A stretch of DNA of 11,058 bases from an uncultured Sphingomonas sp. (GTDB lineage Bacteria; Pseudomonadota; Alphaproteobacteria; Sphingomonadales; Sphingomonadaceae): the NCBI GenBank assembly GCA_934555855.1, contig CAKTFL010000029.1:1-11058 (forward strand), given 5' to 3'. A program made the translations under genes and the position numbers. Under the pieces are notes generated by a model. That model did no database searches, was not told the origin of the DNA, and saw only the letters and a program-made list of their open reading frames with translations. Numbering within the stretch: position 1 is the stretch's first letter; each line of letters opens with the position of its first letter. Below are positions 6,876-11,058 of this stretch, piece by piece.

Positions 6876-9800
6876 ATGAGGGGCTCTGCTCTCACGACCG
6901 TGTCCACGCGCGCCCTCATCATAGGTGCTGCCTGGGGGATGGCTTCGGGCACCGCGTCAGCGCAGCAACAGACCGGACAACGGATCGATCCGGGTTCACG
7001 AGAGCAGACAACCACGACCGACCAGGCGATCTCCGCCCCGCTGGGTGCGTCGCCTGGCGAGCAGGCCGCGCAGGAGCAGACGCCCGACGCGCGCCCGGGG
7101 GATAGTGAGGACATCGTTGTCACCGGTTTCCGCGCCAGCCTCCAGAACGCGCTCAACCAGAAGCGCCAATCCAACCAGATCATCGACGCGATCACCGCCG
7201 AGGACATCGCTGACTTCCCCGACGCCAACATTGCCGAGTCGATCCAGCGCCTGCCCGGGGTGTCGATCGACCGCGACAACGGCGAGGGTCGCACCATCAC
7301 CGTGCGCGGTCTGGGCGGCGATTTCCAGTCGGTGTTCCTGAACGGCGCGGACGCGCAGAGCGTTGCCGGCGGCAGTTCGGCGGGCGCAGTCGCGAACCGC
7401 AGCCGCGGCTTCGACTTCAACACCTTCGCGTCCGAGCTTTTCGGCGGGATCACCATTACCAAGTCGACCGCCGCTTCGAACGACGAGGGCTCGCTGGGCG
7501 CGATCATCGACCTGATTACCGGACGGCCGCTGTCCTACGACAAGGACCGCATTTCATTGGGTGCCGAGGGCGAGTACCGCGAGAACGGCAAGACCTTCAA
7601 TCCACGCCTCACCGGCCTCTTCTCGAAGCGGCTGACGGATCGCTTCGGCATCCTCGGCACGATCGCGTACCAGCGTCAGCGTCAGCAGATCGACGCATAC
7701 AATCGCTCCATCGGTCAGTACGAATATGTCTACCGCGGTAATCAGCTGAACGGCATCACGCCGCCAACCTTCGGCTTCGCTCTTCCCGCAGGTACGGGCA
7801 CGGGCCCGATCTACGGGTCCGACGCCGGCGCCTATGCCAAGCTGTCTCCGCTGACGATATTCCCCGCCCTGCCATCCGTCGGACGGCAGGACCTCGCCTA
7901 CCGCCGCATCGGCGCGACGCTGAGCGCCCAATGGCAGCCCACCGAACGGTCGGAGATGATCGCCGACTTCGTCTACTCGCGGTATGAGCAGGACAGCACG
8001 AGCACTGGGCTGACCACCGTCGGTCTGAACCGTAACAGCACCAACGCTCGCGCGACCATTCTGACGGGCGCGAACGGCCTGCGCGCACCCAATACCGCCA
8101 ACGGCCTCGCCGACCGCGTGGCCCTGTACTCGCGCTGCATCCCCGGCGCGACGGCTGATTGTGGCCAATCCATCTACGGCGGCCGCCTGGTGCCCGGAAC
8201 GCGCGACAGCTTCAACCCGCGCAACCTAAATCCGTTCGACTATTATAACTCGCCGGTGTCGCCGGGCTACACCGCCGATCCCAATCAAATCGCCGGTTAC
8301 GCCGCCTTGATCGGTCGTCCCGCGACGAAGGTCAGAGACGCCAATGTCAATGCGGATGGCCAGGCAGATTACCTGAGGCTGGATGATGTCGACTGGCGCA
8401 GCTCGGCGGACGCGCAGTTCGGAGTCACCGATTTCTGGCAGGGCACCCTCAATTTCAAGCAGGACGTGACCGATCGCCTTCAATTTGTGTCGACTGTCGG
8501 CTATTCGCAATCCAAGTACAATTCGACCAGCCTACTGGCGGAGTTCAACACGCTCGACCGTGACGGGTACGTCTTCGACGAGCGTGCCGGCGGTAAGATG
8601 CCGGCGTTCAACCCGGGTTTCGATGTGTCGGACCCGAACAACTGGTCGCTCGTCAAGGGCCTGTCCTCGATCCGGGCATACACCTCCTTCGTTGAAAATC
8701 AGTTCCGGGTGGTGCGCACCAACTTCGCCTGGGAGATGGGCCAAGAACTGACGCTTCGGTTCGGGGGCACGTTCAAGCGGTTCAACTTCGCCGCGGACCA
8801 GAGCCGCACCAACCAGGATCTGGAACCAATCAACCCCACGCTGGCCGAAGCCGGATTGCGGATCACCGATCTCGGTCGCGTCGTCGGTTTCGGACAGGGG
8901 CTCGACCTGCCCCAGGGCACGCCGACCAGCTTCTACGCTCCGGACCTGAACGCATTCCGTCAAGCGTTCGGCATCGATTGCAACTGCGTGAACCAGTGGC
9001 GCGACTTCCGCGCGATTCGCGACGGGCGTCAGCGCAGCGAGGTGCAGGAGCGGGATCTGTCGGGCTTCGCCCAACTCGATTTCGACGTGCGTCTGCTCGG
9101 CCGTCCGCTGCGCGGCAACGCAGGGCTGCGGATAGCCAACACCAAGGTGGTCGGCCGAGGCAATGTGGGCGGCACGGATGGCGTGGCCGGAACCCCTGTT
9201 TCGGGCACCAACGAGTACACCGACTACCTGCCGGCGACCAACCTGAACTGGGAAATTACTGACAGCTTCATCGCCCGTTTCGCCGCGGCGCGAGTGATTT
9301 CCAGGCCTCAGCTGGCCAATCTCACGCCCGGAACCACGTCCTTCCCGACGGGGCTGAACGCCACCAATGCGCCCACCCTCACGGTCGGTAACCCGTACCT
9401 CAATCCGTTCCGCGCGACCAACTGGGACTTGAGCTTCGAGCGATATTTCGGTCGTTCAGGCCTGATCGGCGTGGCGTTCTTCATCAAGGATATCGAGTCC
9501 TTCCCCCAGCAGATCGCGACGGAAGCGCCGCTGTCAGCTGTGTTCCAGGGAAGCACCTATGACCAGGTGCTGGCGTCCATCACCAGCGTTGCGCTGCTGG
9601 ATTACACGCGAGCGGGCGGCGTGTTCGGCGTGCGCCAGTTCGCCGACGCGCCCGGCGGCACCGTCAAGGGCGTGGAGGTGAATGTCCAGGCGAACTTCAC
9701 TTTCCTGCCGGCGCCGCTCAACAACATGGGGGTGACGGCCAACTACACCCATATCGAGTCGAAGCTGAATTACCTCACCGGCACCTCGCTCTCGACGCGT

Positions 9801-10232
9801 CGAGACGGAACGAGCCCATCGCCGAGCAACACGTTCGTCACCGGTCCTTTCCTGAACACCTCGCCCGACTCGTTCAACGCGACGCTCTATTACGAGGATG
9901 CGAAGTTCTCCGCTCGGGTATCGGGTGCGTACCGGACGCGCTACGTCAACCGCTTCCCGCTTGTTCCAGGCTCCTGCTCCGTGGGTCTGACCACCAATAG
10001 CGGCGCTGCGTGCAACTCACCCATCATCGCTGACTTCGGGTATGTGGAGGACACGCTCAACGTCGATGCGGCCCTTTCTTACGCGCTCACCAGCTTCGCC
10101 CGGCTGACGTTGGAAGGCCGCAACCTCACCAACGTTCCCCAATACCGGACCATGTACGCCGCCAATCCCGTCAGCCAGCTATATGGTTCAACCGGGCGCA
10201 TCATCACCGGCGGCATGAGGCTGACGTTCTGA
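6876..10232 (+). CDS. TonB-dependent receptor, probable oligogalacturonide/pectin-fragment importer
   Basis: Complete 1118-residue outer-membrane receptor. Residues 1-29 form a signal peptide (hydrophobic ALIIGAAWGMASG, cleavage after ASA). A low-complexity Gln/Thr/Ala linker leads to the TonB box at 79-84 (DIVVTG). The plug follows at about 88-225 (DAITAEDIADFPDANIAESI, QRLPGVSIDRDNGEGRTITV, RGLGGDFQSVFLNG). The rest is a beta-barrel with the usual landmarks: ARVISRPQLANLTPG, FERYFGRSGLIGVAFFIKDI, NFTFLPAPLNNMGVTANYTH and the C-terminal GRIITGGMRLTF with terminal Phe. This matches the large Xanthomonas/Caulobacter subfamily in length and order. Paired cysteines in likely surface loops (CIPGATADC, DCNC, CSVGLTTNSGAAC) may form disulphides. 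The ATG at 6876 has GGGGAGG at 7-nt spacing; two nearby ATGs (6869, 6872) are out of frame. A pectate-lyase-like gene starts 28 bp after the stop, so the pair is probably one transcript. The family is certain; the pectin-fragment substrate is inferred from that neighbour. Confidence 0.93.
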   Translation: MRGSALTTVSTRALIIGAAWGMASGTASAQQQTGQRIDPGSREQTTTTDQAISAPLGASPGEQAAQEQTPDARPGDSEDIVVTGFRASLQNALNQKRQSNQIIDAITAEDIADFPDANIAESIQRLPGVSIDRDNGEGRTITVRGLGGDFQSVFLNGADAQSVAGGSSAGAVANRSRGFDFNTFASELFGGITITKSTAASNDEGSLGAIIDLITGRPLSYDKDRISLGAEGEYRENGKTFNPRLTGLFSKRLTDRFGILGTIAYQRQRQQIDAYNRSIGQYEYVYRGNQLNGITPPTFGFALPAGTGTGPIYGSDAGAYAKLSPLTIFPALPSVGRQDLAYRRIGATLSAQWQPTERSEMIADFVYSRYEQDSTSTGLTTVGLNRNSTNARATILTGANGLRAPNTANGLADRVALYSRCIPGATADCGQSIYGGRLVPGTRDSFNPRNLNPFDYYNSPVSPGYTADPNQIAGYAALIGRPATKVRDANVNADGQADYLRLDDVDWRSSADAQFGVTDFWQGTLNFKQDVTDRLQFVSTVGYSQSKYNSTSLLAEFNTLDRDGYVFDERAGGKMPAFNPGFDVSDPNNWSLVKGLSSIRAYTSFVENQFRVVRTNFAWEMGQELTLRFGGTFKRFNFAADQSRTNQDLEPINPTLAEAGLRITDLGRVVGFGQGLDLPQGTPTSFYAPDLNAFRQAFGIDCNCVNQWRDFRAIRDGRQRSEVQERDLSGFAQLDFDVRLLGRPLRGNAGLRIANTKVVGRGNVGGTDGVAGTPVSGTNEYTDYLPATNLNWEITDSFIARFAAARVISRPQLANLTPGTTSFPTGLNATNAPTLTVGNPYLNPFRATNWDLSFERYFGRSGLIGVAFFIKDIESFPQQIATEAPLSAVFQGSTYDQVLASITSVALLDYTRAGGVFGVRQFADAPGGTVKGVEVNVQANFTFLPAPLNNMGVTANYTHIESKLNYLTGTSLSTRRDGTSPSPSNTFVTGPFLNTSPDSFNATLYYEDAKFSARVSGAYRTRYVNRFPLVPGSCSVGLTTNSGAACNSPIIADFGYVEDTLNVDAALSYALTSFARLTLEGRNLTNVPQYRTMYAANPVSQLYGSTGRIITGGMRLTF

Positions 10233-10260
10233 CAACGGGCCGAAGCCTTGGAGAACCCTT

Positions 10261-11058
10261 ATGATAACGTCCCTTCTCGTCCTCGCTACCGCTCCCACCC
10301 TCGCCTTCCCGGGCGCGGAGGGGGCCGGCCGTTTATCGCAGGGCGGGCGCGGAGGACGGGTGATCACCGTGACGACGCTGGCCGATGGCGGCCCCGGCTC
10401 GCTGCGCCAGGCGGTGGACGCGAAAGGACCGCGGATCATCGTGTTCGCGGTGTCGGGAACGATCCGGCTCGCCAAGCCGCTGCGAATTCGCGAGGGCCGG
10501 ATCACGATCGCGGGCCAGTCCGCGCCCGGTGGCGGTATCACGTTGCGCGATCACCCGCTGGAGGTGGCGGCCGACGACGTGGTGGTGCGCTACGTCCGCT
10601 CACGGCTAGGCGATGAGTCACGCATAGAGGCTGACGCGATCTGGGTGCGTCGCGGGCGGCGGATCATCCTGGACCATGTGTCCGCCAGCTGGTCGGTGGA
10701 CGAGACGCTGTCGGCGTCCGCTAACTACACGAGACCGGACGAGGGGTTCTACGATCTGACGGTGCAGTGGTCGATCATCGCGGACTCACTTACCCGCTCG
10801 CTCCACGCGAAAGGGGAGCACGGTTATGGTAGCCTGATTCGCGGCGGCCGAGGTGCCAAGATCAGTTTTCACCACAATCTGTGGGCCAACCATTCGGCCA
10901 GAATGCCACGACCCGGCAACTATAGCGGACCGGACGTGGACCCGGAGGGCGCGCTGTTCGACTTCCGATCCAACGTCTTCTACAATTGGGGCGGGGCTCG
11001 ATCGGGGTACAACGCGGATACGGCGTCGCTCGCCAGGTACAATTTCGTGGACAACGCC
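10261..11058 (+). CDS. Secreted pectate-lyase-like protein (PL1-type beta-helix), 3' end outside window
   Basis: The frame is open from the ATG at 10261 to the window end (266 codons, no stop). GGAG (10250-10253) sits 7 nt before the ATG. Residues 1-15 (MITSLLVLATAPTLA) look like a short signal peptide, unusual in lacking a positive charge. The mature part begins FPGAEGAGR and continues RGGRVITVTTLADGGPGSLR, IIVFAVSGTIRL, ITIAGQSAPGGGITLR, ADDVVVRYVRSRLGD, ILDHVSASWSVDETLS and HHNLWANHSARMPRP. These are the landmark strands of bacterial pectate lyases with a right-handed parallel beta-helix; LDHVSASWSVDE matches the calcium/substrate region and Arg214/Arg217 are candidate catalytic or substrate-binding residues. 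The enzyme would cleave polygalacturonate by beta-elimination in the periplasm or outside the cell. It follows the receptor gene by 28 bp, supporting a pectin-use operon. A related polysaccharide-lyase specificity cannot be excluded because the C-terminal part is not visible. Confidence 0.88.
   Translation, partial: MITSLLVLATAPTLAFPGAEGAGRLSQGGRGGRVITVTTLADGGPGSLRQAVDAKGPRIIVFAVSGTIRLAKPLRIREGRITIAGQSAPGGGITLRDHPLEVAADDVVVRYVRSRLGDESRIEADAIWVRRGRRIILDHVSASWSVDETLSASANYTRPDEGFYDLTVQWSIIADSLTRSLHAKGEHGYGSLIRGGRGAKISFHHNLWANHSARMPRPGNYSGPDVDPEGALFDFRSNVFYNWGGARSGYNADTASLARYNFVDNA

Noticed and set aside
10248..10616. A 122-codon frame at the start of the lyase gene
   Set aside because: It is in another frame of the pectate-lyase-like gene and has no recognisable product.
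1..11058. CRISPR array, tRNA or rRNA genes, phage or defence genes
   Set aside because: No spaced identical repeats, no RNA-gene signatures and no phage or defence-type proteins were seen on either strand.

Overview
The window reads as chromosomal DNA of a sphingomonad-type alphaproteobacterium (Sphingomonas or a relative). It is GC-rich. It carries three TonB-dependent receptor (TBDR) sequences of the large Xanthomonas/Caulobacter/Sphingomonas subfamily, one hybrid PAS histidine kinase with the GLAHDFNN H-box common in this group, and a fragment of an IS5-type transposase of a kind frequent in sphingomonads. The genus is inferred from gene content, not from a marker gene.

Layout. Positions 1-492 are the 3' end of a TBDR, followed by a strong two-part hairpin at 501-538. 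A multi-PAS hybrid histidine kinase with a C-terminal receiver occupies 687-3398, with a small hairpin abutting its start. It converges on a PhzF-family gene (3444-4331, minus strand). A 146-bp divergent intergenic region with an operator-like dyad separates that gene from a small VOC/glyoxalase-fold gene (4478-4894, plus strand).

Positions 4895-6609 are a gene graveyard. It holds what looks like the C-terminal scrap of a MarR-type regulator (minus strand), an N-terminally truncated and frameshifted TBDR (to 6049), a perfect 13-bp inverted repeat, and a multiply disrupted IS5-family transposase (minus strand, 6172-6609).

From 6610 to 6875 lies a structured leader, followed by an intact 1118-residue TBDR (6876-10232). 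Only 28 bp downstream is a secreted pectate-lyase-like gene (10261 to the window end, incomplete). These last two look like the start of a pectin-utilisation operon: the lyase would cut polygalacturonate outside the inner membrane and the receptor would import the oligomers through the outer membrane with TonB energy. The substrate is inferred from the neighbour, not shown by the receptor.

I see no RNA genes, CRISPR array, phage genes or clearly novel multi-gene system. The most informative parts are the graveyard junctions, the structured leader of the receptor-lyase pair and the operator-like dyad between the PhzF and VOC genes.
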